NCBI RefSeq assembly: GCF_014805685.1
Contig: NC_060886.1
Location: 15,755,108-15,819,107, forward strand
Reading direction: 5' to 3'
Length of the DNA: 64,000 nt
DNA from: Silurus meridionalis
Taxonomy: Eukaryota; Chordata; Actinopteri; Siluriformes; Siluridae
Shown here piece by piece: positions 1-13,814 of the stretch; positions within the stretch are counted from its first letter, which is position 1; the number at the start of each line of letters is the position of its first letter. A model generated the notes under the pieces. That model worked only from the letters and a program-made list of their open reading frames with translations. It ran no database searches and was not told the DNA's origin. The translations under genes were made by a program, and so were the position numbers.

Positions 1-499
1 GGGAAAAAAAGAGGATCTTGATCAAATTCAGTGGAAGTAGTGTGAAAGATGAGAGTGGATTATAGCTACAGACTAAATTACATTGTGTGTGTGTGTGTGT
101 TTCATGAATGTGCATGAGTAAGCTTGTGTAAGCGTATAAAATGAGCTCATGGAAGAAGAGGACTTCAGACAGCAGCAGTAGGTCACCAGGGAGCTCCAGT
201 ACAAAATAAACCTGGCCCATGTTGCCAGGTTAAACACTATGGGATTTGAATGGGTGGCACTATCAACCTACATAAACCTCAGTCTGCCTTAATCAAAAAT
301 CACATCCAAAGCCACATCCACAGGCTCCATTTAAAACTCAACTGGGACACTTTTCCCCATATTCGGTATGGATTCGTTTTTTGTAGAGAAACATCTTGTT
401 TTTTCCACTCGACAGTATTATTTTGTATTATATAAGTGTCTCTGAGACAGAAAAACATTTATACTCATTTTTATAGACAATACACAAGAAACCCCCAAA

Positions 500-870
500 A
501 TAAGCAATAGACCCAGAAGTTTGTGGACACCTGTCTATCATGTGTGCTTGCTGAATATTCCATTTAAGATGTAATGCCTCTGTTTCTGTTTTTATAACCT
601 TGTTTCTTCTGGGAATGATTTCAACTAGAATTTAAAATATAGCTGTGGCATTTGATCGTTCACCCACAAGCGAGTTAGTGAGGTCAGGCTCTGATATTGG
701 ATGAGAAAGCCTGGGCAGCATTTGATGTTCCAGTTCTTCCACACTAACCTTGGCAATCATGTCTTCACATACTGGTTTAGGCATGCTCCAGTTCCAGTGA
801 GGGCAAACTGTAATGCTACACCATTTCTGAATTCTTCTCAGACATTTAAATGGTAATATGCAGGACCTCT
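500..870. repeat. Fish MITE fragment (TTTGTGGACACC family)
   Basis: The fragment begins with AAGTTTGTGGACACCTGT and continues with the GTGAGGTCAGGC...GGATGAGAAAGCCTGG and TTCCAGTTCCAG signatures. The same signatures recur at 6490-7110, 9890-10212, 16645-16925, 43890-43960, 54115-54240 and 61790-62010. The copies end in CTTTTGCCCATATAGT or similar. Probably a non-autonomous DNA transposon; class not determined. Confidence 0.65.
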
Positions 871-1317
871 CAGAATACTGGACACGGTGTTGGTCTCAGA
901 GTTTCTCTGCTTAAACCTCATATCCTTATATTTCTAAGGTTGATCTTATTCTGTAAGATGTGATAATGTTATATAATACGAGAGCATAGTTTTATTTCCA
1001 CATCTTGTTTGGTATTTGTTCAGCAGATTGGGGTTGCCTTACCTTCACTGTTAGTTTACCCTTGATTGTAGTTCTGGAGATCTAGGATGTGAGAGCATTA
1101 AACTCATCATGTAGCAGAAAGGTACTGGGCTGAAGATTTTTATGGGTTGGAAGTGGGATGATGGAATAAGTGTTAGGAGTTACAGCTAATCTCTGGGGGG
1201 TGTGGGGGGAAAGAGGACTTAACAGGAAAAACAACATGATGGCAGAGTGAAGCCTCAGTGTTTTCATCCTTATCAAAGATTAGTGTGACGCAGTTACATC
1301 ATAACAGATGACGCTGT

Positions 1318-1335
1318 ACTGCCATCTACTGGACA
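1318..1335 (-). promoter_or_regulatory. CTCF-like motif, minus orientation
   Basis: The reverse complement reads TCCAGTAGATGGCAGTAC, which matches the CTCF core (CCA-S-Y-AG-R-K-GGC-R-S) at all core positions. Confidence 0.45.
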
Positions 1336-1556
1336 CAATAAAGATTTATCCAGAGAAAAACATGACAATAGCGCAGTTAAAAACAAGAAGAGCAGAGTTA
1401 TCAATTTATTTGATGTGTAGTTGAGGAGGTTAATAACAATATTTGAGGTTTTCTATGTAATATTGCTAATATTTTGCCAAAATGTGTTTGCATGCTTTTT
1501 AAAATGATACTGAGCCCTGCCGTGTTAGTGGTAGGTAAGTCTTCATATCATTCTTG

Positions 1557-1574
1557 GCCAGCAGGGGGCAGTGC
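1557..1574 (+). promoter_or_regulatory. CTCF-like motif, plus orientation
   Basis: GCCAGCAGGGGGCAGTGC matches the CTCF core closely. It points away from the motif at 1318-1335, so the two are divergent, about 240 bp apart. Confidence 0.5.
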
Positions 1575-1969
1575 ATATAGCAAGGTTAAGTTTGGAACAG
1601 CAGAATACACACTAGGACTCTAAGGTTGTAAATCAGTTGAGGACAAACTGATACCAGAACAAGATAAATGTCCTCCATTATCCACAATACATCCACAACA
1701 ATCTATAATTACACATCAATAGGCCACCGTTTAACCATCCTTTATCCAACCGCATTATTTTTTCTTCAAACTATTATTGTTTATAAACATATAGAAACTA
1801 TAGAGGACATATTGTCTACTGGGCTGTCAGTCAGTCCATAAACTTGAACAACAGTGTTGTTAGAAAGCTGGTAATGCTGTGTTAGCTGCTGTGTGTGGAG
1901 TAAGTGCAACTAGAGAATGGTAATGAAACGTCTGCTAGATTATTAGTAATACATCTGATTAAACCTCAT

Positions 1970-1975
<6 letters not shown>

Positions 1976-2031
<56 letters not shown>
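1976..2031. repeat. (CA)n microsatellite
   Basis: An uninterrupted CA run of about 56 bp. Confidence 0.95.
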
Positions 2032-2033
<2 letters not shown>

Positions 2034-2783
2034 ACAACTTATCCTAAATATAATCTCAACCACATTTAATTCATTCCCTGTTCTCTCGCCAATTTGTAGA
2101 ATTCTACTAACTCCTCTAGAATAGTTTTGTATGTAATTATTATGGTTTGTTAATCATCATTTCCAATAAAACATTCAACTCAGTCAGTTAAGAAAAATTA
2201 TTATTAGTCTTTAAAGGATCCTCGTGATCAAATCGCTGCATCCTAAGAGCAACAAAATCACCCCGTGGAGAGTGACTTTTAAATGGGTCGTATTTTCTAC
2301 AGACCCAGATGTTTGCATCACATAGTCTATTAAACATTGAGTTAATAACTGCAAATGATTAGCAGTTCGAAAAAGAAACAATTACATCAATTACAATATG
2401 CATTTATAAGCATTTAACCTGTAGCCACCATAATAATGCTTCATTTAATCATCCTCTGGAATCAATGCTTTGCTTAATTTATTTTTTCTCCTCCTGAAGA
2501 TGCTTTTCAAGGTAGCATGTGTAGTTAAAGCTTTACTACCCGGAACAAATATATGGTAAAGTGCATCCTCTAAAGCATCAATTTTTCATTTCATGATGTC
2601 TCAATTCTGGGAAATGTCACTGATGCATGCACAAGGAAACAAAAAACTATATACAACAATAGCAACAGTAAAATCTCTTTTTTCCCCACTGTGAGGTGAT
2701 GCCTAAACTAAAACAAACAAATGCTGAATTTAGCGAATAACAGTAGGCAAATATAAATAATAATAATAATAATAATAATAATT

Positions 2784-3449
2784 CAGTGGTCCCCCGGTTA
2801 TCGAACGGCTCGGATATCGAACATTCCGTTTAGTGAACGGTTTTCCGAACGAAATTTGGGTCCGGTGAACGAACAAAGTTCTAGTTATCGAACGCCACCC
2901 ACGCTGCCCAACCCAGCGCGAGGGGAAGGACCTGCTTCCGCTTCAACCATCGCTGAGTAAGCATCTATCGCAACTTCTGTTTGTGAACAATATTAGTGAT
3001 ATTTAGCGGTAAGTACAGTAATCATTTTGTTTCTTACTCTTGTAAAGTTGTTAATTTATACTTTTACCATGCCAACACAAAATACCCGCAGAGATCGGGA
3101 TAATCCGGCAAAAGGCAGTCCATAAATAATATCCACGGTGCTTTACGGAGGAAGCCCGATTGCGATGAGCTCAATGTGGGCGGGGCACGCATGAGCGAAG
3201 GAACAGGGAATTCCCTGAAGCACCGAGGTATGACAGCCACCAAAGGGGGCGTAGCAGGGGGATTCCTGACTGTATTAATACGCCTAAAAACAGGAAAAAA
3301 TGGTTAATTATTGGGTATTGGTGGAGTTCGGGAACGGATTAATTGGTTTTCCATTATTTCTTATGGGATAATTAGGTCCGGTTTTCGAACATTTCGGATT
3401 TCGAACGGTTTTAAGGGATGAATTAAGTTCGATAACCGGGGGACCACTG
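2784..3449. mobile_element. Pogo/Tigger-like non-autonomous DNA transposon
   Basis: This 666-bp element has 23-bp perfect terminal inverted repeats starting CAGTGGTCCCCCGG. The inner parts are also partly inverted (runs of TCGAAC). No transposase frame survives. The left flank is a (TAA)n run, which blurs the target duplication: TT on the left, TA on the right. The TIR style (CAGTxGTCCCCCGxTTATCG) matches the second element at 61062, which has a clear TA duplication. Confidence 0.75.
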
Positions 3450-3708
3450 TAATAGAAAAGGCGACACAAAATACATATGATGGAGTATTATTCTAACTTC
3501 TATTTCTATTCTCTATTTCTAGTTTGGAGAAGCCCCACATTTGAGTGTACTGCTCAGGTATCCATTTAACTATATAGTGCATTTATCCTGCTTCCTGAAC
3601 AGGAAAGATTTTTAGATATAGTGCCACTTTATGCCTTTCCTTCCAGTTCTCAGACAAACAACACGCACACATTCACACACTTGAGCGTCAGATAGTTTTT
3701 CTATTTAC

Positions 3709-3744
3709 CTGGCGTGTTTTTGGCTGGATGGTTGATGGCAAGTC
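3709..3744 (-). CDS. cask: CASK exon 20: 36-nt microexon
   Basis: The 36-nt phase-0 microexon encodes DLPSTIQPKTRQ, matching human residues 603-614 with Ile for Thr and Thr for Gly. The acceptor is attttacag and the donor gtaaat. It is known as a cassette in mammals. It is the last CASK exon in the window; the SH3 exon that should follow on the minus strand was not found between 1 and 3700. Confidence 0.92.
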
Positions 3745-5345
3745 CTGTAAAATAAAACACAGCAATGAAAAAAGCAAAAATAAAAGCCACAAATACAGTA
3801 ACTGCACAATAAAATCACACCAAAACACACCTATGATGTATTGCTATCCCAAACCCATAAGTTACAGAACAGCAAAGCAGAGAAGCAGAGAGCAAGCAAG
3901 CACCTGTTAGCATCACAGCCTGTCCAAGCATCCGTTTACCAGAGATGATACTTCCATTCCCCGAGCCACCAATGGTAGGATCTCTACATTGATGGATTTC
4001 TGAACCGAGTCACTTCCCATGGGATTGATCCAAGGGTGCACATGTTCAGTGTTTTTACAGGCTCTTTGTAGGACATGCTAAATTACTGTATTACGCTACA
4101 TTACTGCTCTCACTGACATATCACGGGCTCTTTGGTGATGTCTGGCCATTGTGAAAAAGAATCTGTAAGTCTGTAAAGTTGCTTTTCCACTGGACAGTGA
4201 GTTACACTGAGGAACCCAAATCCAAAGCTACCCAGACCCTGGTTGAGTATTGGGGCCTGATCTGTTCCCTATTACATAACAATACCTGCAAAATTAGTAC
4301 AAGCTTAATAAAGATCATCAGGTGGACACTATCTGGAGGGATAATCCCAAAAGGATAACCAAAAGAATCCACTTCCCAAAACAGTCAATACAAAAACACA
4401 CCCTTTCTTTAGTAAATAATATTACTGGAAAATACAGACTGCTGTACTGTGCTATGAGAACTTTGCTGTACGTAACACATTTAGTACTTTTTAACCAAAA
4501 TAATACGCAGCATTAAAGGACTAATTAGTACCTGATACCACCCAGATGTGGATGTACATTCTGTACATGGCTTGCTCATTAAAGATCTAAATCTATATCT
4601 GAATTTCAGCTGTATTGTGAATATGCCTGCTTTTAACTGTGCTAAAAAAAACTTTAATGGAAGGTTTGCCAATATATTACATAATAAACTTGGGTGTTCT
4701 ACTGATATATACTATTCATTAGATGTGACTTATGATGCAGTCCTTATGCTGTCTTGATTCTCTGACCATTTTGTGTGAACTGTATTAGACGATCATTCTG
4801 TAGCCTCACCCATATATCACTGTTAGTACATGTAGTATCCAAACAAGGCGGCTTTCCTCGTTAAACTATGTGATATAGTACATAGTTATAGTACTGGTTA
4901 CTGGGAAAGTGAATTGTAGATCTATTACTGCACTGTCTTGAGGAAAAGCGTTATGAGTTTGTTGGTGAGAGATTAAAGCTCTACACACACTATGCATACA
5001 AACGGTCAGGTGTATAGATTACAGCAGCACAGAGCACACCAATTTGTGAACTGAGATAACGGAAACTAAACACAGTGATCGTCTGCTTTCCTTTAATCAC
5101 TGGGTGCAATTGTATTTTCTGACAGGGAAGGTTTAAAAACATTTTCTTAAAACTGATATTAAATACAAACATGTATTAAATGCAACATAAAATTAAGTAC
5201 TGTAGTCGTCATAAAATATATTCCTGAGGGATCAAAGTGAAAAAAAGAAAAGAAAAAAAAAAATCATGGACAACATTAAGTGAGATCTGCTGGAAGGTAG
5301 GGGTTGGGGGAGGTCGGTCATTTGAGATAACTGTGGGGTCCTTAC

Positions 5346-5414
5346 CAAGATAGAACTGTTAACGCTGGAATTGCCATTAGCAGGGGACTGTCTGGAGGAG
5401 GTAGGGGACTCTTT
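5346..5414 (-). CDS. cask: CASK exon 19: variable linker (probable cassette)
   Basis: The 69-nt phase-0 exon encodes KESPTSSRQSPANG then NSSVNSSIL. It aligns with human residues 580-602 (RDSPSTSRQSPANG...). It is a Ser/Pro-rich disordered linker that is skipped in some mammalian isoforms. The acceptor is cttattacag and the donor gtaagg. Skipping it would keep the frame. Confidence 0.94.
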
Positions 5415-5839
5415 CTGTAATAAGATACACAGGTCAGTGATACAGCAGAGAGACAGCAGAGAAACCTGGACAGTGGCCTCTGCTAGAGCAGAAAGGGGGG
5501 AAGAAAGGGGGGTGAGGGGCATCACGCTGGGCAATAGCACACTGCATGTTTTTCCACCGGTGATATGTGTATTTAGCTTAGACCACGAAACAGCACATCC
5601 ATGTGGTTGGAGGGAGAAAGGCTGGGAAGGTTCTGCCTTAATAAATTGCAGTCTTAATACTCTACAATACATCTTATTTCCGGGCTAAAGCATGTGCTGT
5701 GAAGGTGCAGGTGTCATTATTCCGCTATCTTGGTTGTGAAATTGGTGTGCACTAGCGTGTGAGCCAGGACCCGGGCGCTCTGTATGATGCAGCGTCTCAG
5801 AGAGAATGCGTTAATACACAGCCACAGGGCAGGCAGTTA

Positions 5840-6100
<261 letters not shown>

Positions 6101-6246
6101 TCACATTTTTACCTTTTTTACACGGCCATCTGTCCCGATAAAGTGATTATGTTTTTGCTTTGACAGCAAATAGCTTTCAAAACATTTTATATTGGATTCA
6201 CATAATATCAGGTAAAGACAAGAACTTTTATATGATTTTCACTCAC

Positions 6247-6332
6247 AAGCATTTTCTGCAGCTGCTCCACTGTCTGATTAGCTACACCAATACCGTTGAT
6301 CTCCCGGATCTCATCTCCAATGTGCAACGTTC
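6247..6332 (-). CDS. cask: CASK exon 17: PDZ core
   Basis: The 86-nt exon encodes [14 protein letters not shown] then [14 protein letters not shown] (about residues 528-556), including GDEI and the αB helix. The acceptor is tcaattag and the donor gtgagt. Confidence 0.97.
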
Positions 6333-6489
6333 CTAATTGATTAAAAAAATATAAATAAATAAATAAATAAATAAAGATATATGCACTGATAAGAACATAA
6401 AGAAGTGCTTTGTGTATACAGAGTGCACAGTGAGTAAAATGCTGGTGTAAAAGAAGTAAAGCAATCAATTTAAATCATCCAATATGTGT

Positions 6490-7374
<885 letters not shown>

Positions 7375-7417
7375 TCAGAGTGTCTGTGCCAAAAATCACA
7401 ATATCTGAACATTATTA

Positions 7418-7642
<225 letters not shown>

Positions 7643-8325
7643 CTAGTGGGTGGAGAGAGTCACGTGCACACTAAAACTTTACACTCATGACTGACAGATT
7701 TATTTTTAGATCTAGATTTATATTTGCCCCAATGCGAGCAAATGTTTAGTACTGCAAGTAATGACGACAGTTTTATCAGTGTATTTTAAAATGTTAGTAA
7801 ATAATGCTGAGTACTGAATCATGTTATAACACTATTAACATATTAAAAAATGAGACGTGTACGTTTTAGATTGCATCTTGTTTTTTAAAGAAAATGTTTA
7901 TGAAACCTCAGGGACCCTGGGAAGCTCAAAACATTTAAAGACTTTCACAAGCGCCACACTATACCACAAAGTCAATCAGTAAACCTGAACCAATTCCTGA
8001 ACCAACAGCCCAACAAAACATATGTCCACTAATACATCCACAATGGAGCTCTCAAAACAAGTATGTTCACCCCACACCTTTCATCTTTTTTACACTCCTC
8101 AGACATTAGCCTCCTTACACATTCTTTAGAATAAACTCTAATAGGATAAAAAATGTAGAAAAATATATATATGAAAGCCAGTACCCTATAAATCCTCACC
8201 GTCTGGAATAATGCTTTGGAGTGCTTTCAATCGTCCTTGGTAAAGGGGAACCTGGAAGCGAGGTCAACAGAAGGCCGAAATTCACCCGTCTGTACCTGAC
8301 AGTGCCTTTTTACTTTCTCCTCCCC

Positions 8326-8328
<3 letters not shown>

Positions 8329-8366
<38 letters not shown>
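8329..8366. repeat. (TC)n microsatellite
   Basis: A CT run of about 38 bp in a pyrimidine-rich stretch that continues to about 8400. Confidence 0.95.
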
Positions 8367-8368
<2 letters not shown>

Positions 8369-9502
8369 CACTCTTACCTTCCCCTTTCCCCTTCAGCAGC
8401 AGGTCTGGGTCCCTTTAACTTTACCTGGCACTCAAAGTTGGAAAAGGTGACATCACATTCCTGCTGTTTCTTTTCCCAGAAAAAGAAAAAGAAAAAAACA
8501 CCTACACAGCCTTGGCTTCTCCCTCTTTCCGGTTCCAAACTCCTACAACCCAAAGCAAAACGTTTCACTTTCTTTCACAATTGAAATCTGTTCCACAGTC
8601 ACTCTCTCCTGTAGCTCAAGTAATTCCCTCTTGGCTCCTAATCTCTGTCTCTTGCCCTCTCTCAGTTCCAATCCACATACCCCTGTTCTCTTATCTCACA
8701 TCCTCTCACAAAGTTGAATAATCAGCTTTTCCTTTATTAGGCTTTCAATCTTTTCCACATTTTTCGGCTCTATACATCATCCCTCTTCCCTTTAGACACC
8801 ATCATTCTTCATCTGATATCTACAGAAAGCTGACAAGTGTGGATTCCTTTTAAGCTCTGTTCGTTTCTCCTCTTACACATTATTCCTGTCTTCAGTTCTC
8901 CTCATTACGTGAACTTATTGACCAGGACAGACAGTGGTGTACAGGACTTTATCTGCACACTGCTGAAACCCTGATACAACATTTGTCCCACTGATAAGAG
9001 CACAAGCCCTCTCTTTCACATATTGATTACTAAAGAACAACTCTGAGGTGATGTAATTACTCAGAGTCACTGAATGCAAAGTCCAGGGTCTTGTTAATCT
9101 TTAGGCCAAAAATTGTTGCAGGTTGATGTCTGATGGTTACAAAGTGCTATTACAGGAGACTCCTTCCAAAAATGTTAAATAAACTCCTCCTATACGGTGT
9201 AATAATAATGAGCACATCAATATTAAACCCTGCAGCTGGAACCACTGTCAGAGCTGCCGCTTCACATCACCTTCTAATCGGAGTCCAGCTTTTAACGGCA
9301 TTGTGGTGCTCCTTTACTATGTGGTTTGGTACCAGTGCTAGTCCCGACGTAGCTGTGACAGTTTAGTTCATTTAATTAAGATTTCAGAAGGCTTTAATTT
9401 TAAGCTTCTAGTTGCTACGCCTGGTAGACATTCTGTGTGCATATACAAGAACAGGTTAATAAAGCAGCTTAGATAGCTTAATATATTAGCAGATTAATTT
9501 AC

Positions 9503-9583
9503 CATAAAATGGGGCTGATTTAGGATTCGCCTCAGCTCTTTAACATCAGTATTCTCTGGATAGCAGGAAATCTCTTCTAGTAC
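9503..9583 (-). CDS. cask: CASK exon 14: second L27 domain
   Basis: The 81-nt phase-0 exon encodes [14 protein letters not shown] then [13 protein letters not shown] (about residues 412-438). It begins the L27B domain that binds Veli/Lin-7. The acceptor is tttctgcag and the donor gtaaat. Confidence 0.97.
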
Positions 9584-9889
9584 CTGCAGAAAAACAATAA
9601 TGACACAGCTTAAAGTCTGTTTTTTCTTTTAAACTCTTTAAAGCACAGCTCAGGAACGGTGGGTTATATTTCAATAATGCACGCATCTTTACATACACAC
9701 ATACATGAAAGTGGTCAATGTAACTTCTTATGAATGAGGATGAAAAGTCTTACTGAAGGGGCACAACAAGCACAAAACAAGCACAAAACCAAGCACATAT
9801 AACTTCCTTTAACCAACATGCTTCTGCTTTCTTTTAAAGAAAACAGTACTTACTTCTCATAATGTACTCATTACACATTATTATGAGCA

Positions 9890-10212
9890 CTTCTTCTTTT
9901 GATGTCTATAATATATGAAATTTATGAAGCAGATCTTTAAACATATTGATATCATTTGTGATATATACCATATGTTGTAGACATGCATAGGATGTCTTTA
10001 GATGAGGTATCATGACGGCACCCAATGCCTCCTCACCATACATCAGTACCTGATTTAACTAATGCTCTTGTGGGTAAATGAACACAAATCTCCACAACTA
10101 CACTCCATAATGTAGTGGATCATAGAGCAGTAATAATTGTAGAATAGGATGTTCTAAAAGCACATATAAATCTTATAGGAGGGTGTCCACAAACTTTTGC
10201 TCACATAGTGTA
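9890..10212. repeat. Fish MITE copy, internally deleted
   Basis: It shows CATAGGATGTCTTTAGATGA on the left and ends with GGGTGTCCACAAACTTTTGC and CACATAGTGTA. It lies in CASK intron 13. Confidence 0.6.
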
Positions 10213-10257
10213 ACTACTTGTTCATGGACAGCGACACTGAGATGAGCTTGCTAGCTA

Positions 10258-10404
<147 letters not shown>

Positions 10405-10706
10405 CTAAAAAATAAGCAGAAAACAAGATGTGGTTTCAGTAACTAACACAACACATGTAGCAGAAAGAAACGTCTTTTTATACAATTGTTTCAGAAACAT
10501 ATTTCTTTTTGGTCAATAAAATAATAGTATTTGTTTTGATAAAATCGCAGATTTAATAAATAATTACATTTCTGGATTTTTCTTCACCGTGCATATGCGG
10601 TGGTCTTCCTGTACTTGGAACAGGTCTCTGCCACAATTTATTAAATTGTTTTGTGGATTTAAGTTAAGCCATTCCTGCTTCGCATTTAATCATGAACAAC
10701 AAGCGA

Positions 10707-10737
10707 CACTTGCAGAAGTTTTACACTTCTGCAAGTG
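10707..10737. repeat. 13-bp perfect hairpin
   Basis: CACTTGCAGAAGT and its reverse complement are separated by 5 nt. It lies in CASK intron 12. The stem is too short for a typical microRNA precursor. Confidence 0.7.
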
Positions 10738-12520
10738 CAGTGTGCATTGATGACATGCATTTATTCAGGCTTCACAATAAGAACAACTTCAACAACAAAA
10801 TCGGTTTGTAGATGTTCAGAAAGTTTACATTTCTGTATTTTTAATTCGAAACATCAACGGCAGATGCCCAAACTTTTTCCTATGAAAGGCCAAAAATCCA
10901 ACTGTTTCTAATTCCATTTTACCAAACTGTATTATATTACAATTTAAAAAGTTGCCATGGTTCCCAAATAAACAAACAAACAAATTAATAAAGAGAAACA
11001 CATTACTTTGTAATCTGCTTAACTAATACTGTTTCATTTTCCAAGTTTTTGTGTTCAATAAAACTTATATCTCCGATCCCTTTTACAGTACAATTAAGTT
11101 CAATGTCTAATACAGCTATTCAGGCTAAACACTCATGTACTATGTAAATATTGAGCCAGAGCTCATGCAGTGAAAAATGAAGTAGGAAATTCTCAGTGGT
11201 ATCTGTTTTGTCAAGATTATCATCTCTCTCGTGTGCATATATACATATACACACACACACACAAAACTCAGCAGTTTCCTGAGCTGTGGCAAGCTCATCC
11301 TGTAGATACTAATAAAAATAGCACAGACACGCCTGTCAAATGTTGCCACACAAATTATATCTCATCTAACTACATTTTTTTAATATGTTCTTCAGCCATC
11401 GTTGCATCATTGAAAACCCTGCTTTAGAACAGAGAGACTATCATTGAAAAACACCCGGAGATGAAGCAACCTGCGAAACCCACTTCTGACTAACCCCTGA
11501 AGCGTCCCTAAAAGATCGGAATAAGGAAAGTCAAAAATATTTTGTTACAAATATTTACAACTGTTACAACTGCTTCAATGAGTGAAAAAACACAATGTAA
11601 ATAAATCCCTAATCAAAATATTTCAATAAATTGATTCCTCTACTTATTTTACAGAAAACAACAAGAACTCTTCATTTTTTTTGCACTTTCAAATACAAAT
11701 GTGTTGAGGAAATCTTTTATAACCAAGAACTAAACATAACACTATTATAACTAAGAAAACCACCACCATGAGCTAAAAATCACCATGTTTACTCACCAAA
11801 CATAAAACAAGGGTAAATCTTATCAGCTATCATCCAGACTAACCACAGGCACTACATACACTAATGCTGCAGCCTGGGTGTCTTTGGTTTCTTCCTGTGG
11901 ATCATGGAGTTCAAGTTCCAATCAGACTGGTCTCCCAGAGCATGGCTTTATCAGAAAAGGGTTAAAATGTGGTGCAGGCCATCAGACCCTGCTGCAGCCA
12001 CGGTATTGAAAGGAGAAGTCTGACAATAACGGCCACTGTTTCCGGACTTCGTTTTGGGTTTTCAATAGTACATGTGCACTCACAGAACCCAAGTGTTAAA
12101 CATTCCGTCCTGACTGACACGAGACTTGCAAACATTTCTGCACTGTTGTTTCCTTTAGATCCTGTACAGTGACACTTTTGAGGGGATGTGTAAGGCTCTT
12201 CTCACACATTACGACCACGCACAAACAACTCCGAATCTATTCAGCTATTCATACACAAACAAACATCCACTGCAACATTGCTGAATGTGTACAAAGACAC
12301 AAACTAACCACATGCAAGTGTCTGTGTGTGTTTTTGTGAACACGGAAACAGCAGACAAATAACGAATTAGAGACAGAGGTTCTCATTGTGTGTGTTAATA
12401 ATAAAAATATTAGATTCAAGACCTCTGTGTGTGTGGCTCTGCTGGTGACCTGGCCGAAGTAAAAGCAGCTGTAGTTTATACCCTGACAAATAAAAACTCT
12501 CACATTTATTCTGAAAATTA

Positions 12521-12760
<240 letters not shown>

Positions 12761-12974
12761 TTATTAAATCATAATTAATGTAATCCGTTTCTAACGCTCA
12801 ATAAAGTGCTGTGGTATTATTCCTCATAGCCTCTTGGTCATATTCGAAATTATATATGTGACGAAAGAAAGGAAAATAATTTAGGAACTTGTTTACAATC
12901 TACAAATAGGAACGCATTACAGATGACAGCGCTAGGAAAAAGTGAAACAGAAAAGTCAGATTAAAGATACGTAC

Positions 12975-12992
12975 TTTCGGCTGCTAGCAGTC
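12975..12992 (-). CDS. cask: CASK exon 11: 18-nt microexon (LLAAE)
   Basis: This tiny exon lies between acceptor ccaaaag and donor gtacgt. It adds the end of Gly, then Leu-Leu-Ala-Ala-Glu, and the first base of Arg; exon 12 completes Arg. The phase fits exons 10 and 12 exactly. Mammalian isoforms with and without residues 340-345 are known, so this is probably a cassette exon here as well. The polypyrimidine tract is poor, as is usual for regulated microexons. Confidence 0.9.
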
Positions 12993-13206
12993 CTTTTGGA
13001 AGGCCAGCATTGAACAAAAACAAACATTACATTTACAACAACGTTTTAAAGGATTCCCAAGAGAAGAGAGAGTTTGGTTCAAGTACATAAAGTCAAATAA
13101 CAAGCAGGATTTATATCATCTGTCTCTCAGTTGCTCCATTAAAAGAATTACAGTGCTGTTAGTCTTGCTAAAACAAACAGTGCACAGTGTCTTGGTAGAT
13201 GAGTAC

Positions 13207-13306
13207 CAGATGACGTGGGATCTTCAGAGAAGTCTGGCAGCTCCTCGGGTGGGTCACCGTAATACGATCCAAACTTGTGGCTGGAGACTGCTGCTAACAC
13301 AGCACC
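13207..13306 (-). CDS. cask: CASK exon 10: linker after kinase domain
   Basis: The 100-nt exon encodes [17 protein letters not shown] then [16 protein letters not shown] (about residues 306-338). Human has NSF where this has GSY. It lies between a gtgcacag acceptor and a gtactc donor. Its last base starts the Gly codon completed by the next exon. Confidence 0.95.
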
Positions 13307-13329
13307 CTGTGCACGGGAATATGAGATTA

Positions 13330-13551
<222 letters not shown>

Positions 13552-13691
13552 CTAAGAAATGACCTGTAAGTAAGAAGTTGTTTTGTTGTCTGTTTTGATT
13601 TCACCAAGTGACCTAGTTTAGAACCACAAAGCTTCTCACTACAACTCTAGAGGAAAGAAAGAATCTAGTAGTGAAGTCATGTGTCAGGTAC

Positions 13692-13814
13692 CTTCAGCCA
13701 TGGGTGATTGAGGGCTTCATACACAGTAATCCTCTCAGCGGGATCCAGCATCAGCATGCGTCGTACCAAGTCTTTAGCACTCTCTGAGATTTGAGTCCAC
13801 TGCCGAGGGTTCAT
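13692..13814 (-). CDS. cask: CASK exon 8: kinase C-lobe end
   Basis: The 123-nt, phase-0 exon of 41 codons encodes [29 protein letters not shown] and [12 protein letters not shown] (about residues 237-277). This is the conserved final helices of a CaMK-type kinase fold. The acceptor is ctcttcag and the donor gtacct. Confidence 0.97.

Larger units (their letters stand above)
1..3708. other. CASK intron 20, partial; no coding exon seen
   Basis: I looked for the SH3 exon on the minus strand and found none. The stretch holds a fragment of a common fish MITE (about 500-870), two CTCF-like motifs (1318-1335, 1557-1574), a (CA)n run and a pogo-like element (2784-3449). Confidence 0.7.

Noticed and set aside
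3901..3990. Minus-strand Gly/Ser-rich peptide near exon 20
   Set aside because: Briefly looked like an exon, but it lacks a matching donor/acceptor pair and does not correspond to any CASK segment.
5232..5672. 146-codon minus-strand frame
   Set aside because: It is CASK exon 19 read through into flanking introns; only 5346-5414 is supported by splice sites and homology.
10707..10737. MicroRNA precursor
   Set aside because: A 13-bp stem with 5-nt loop is far shorter than a miRNA hairpin.
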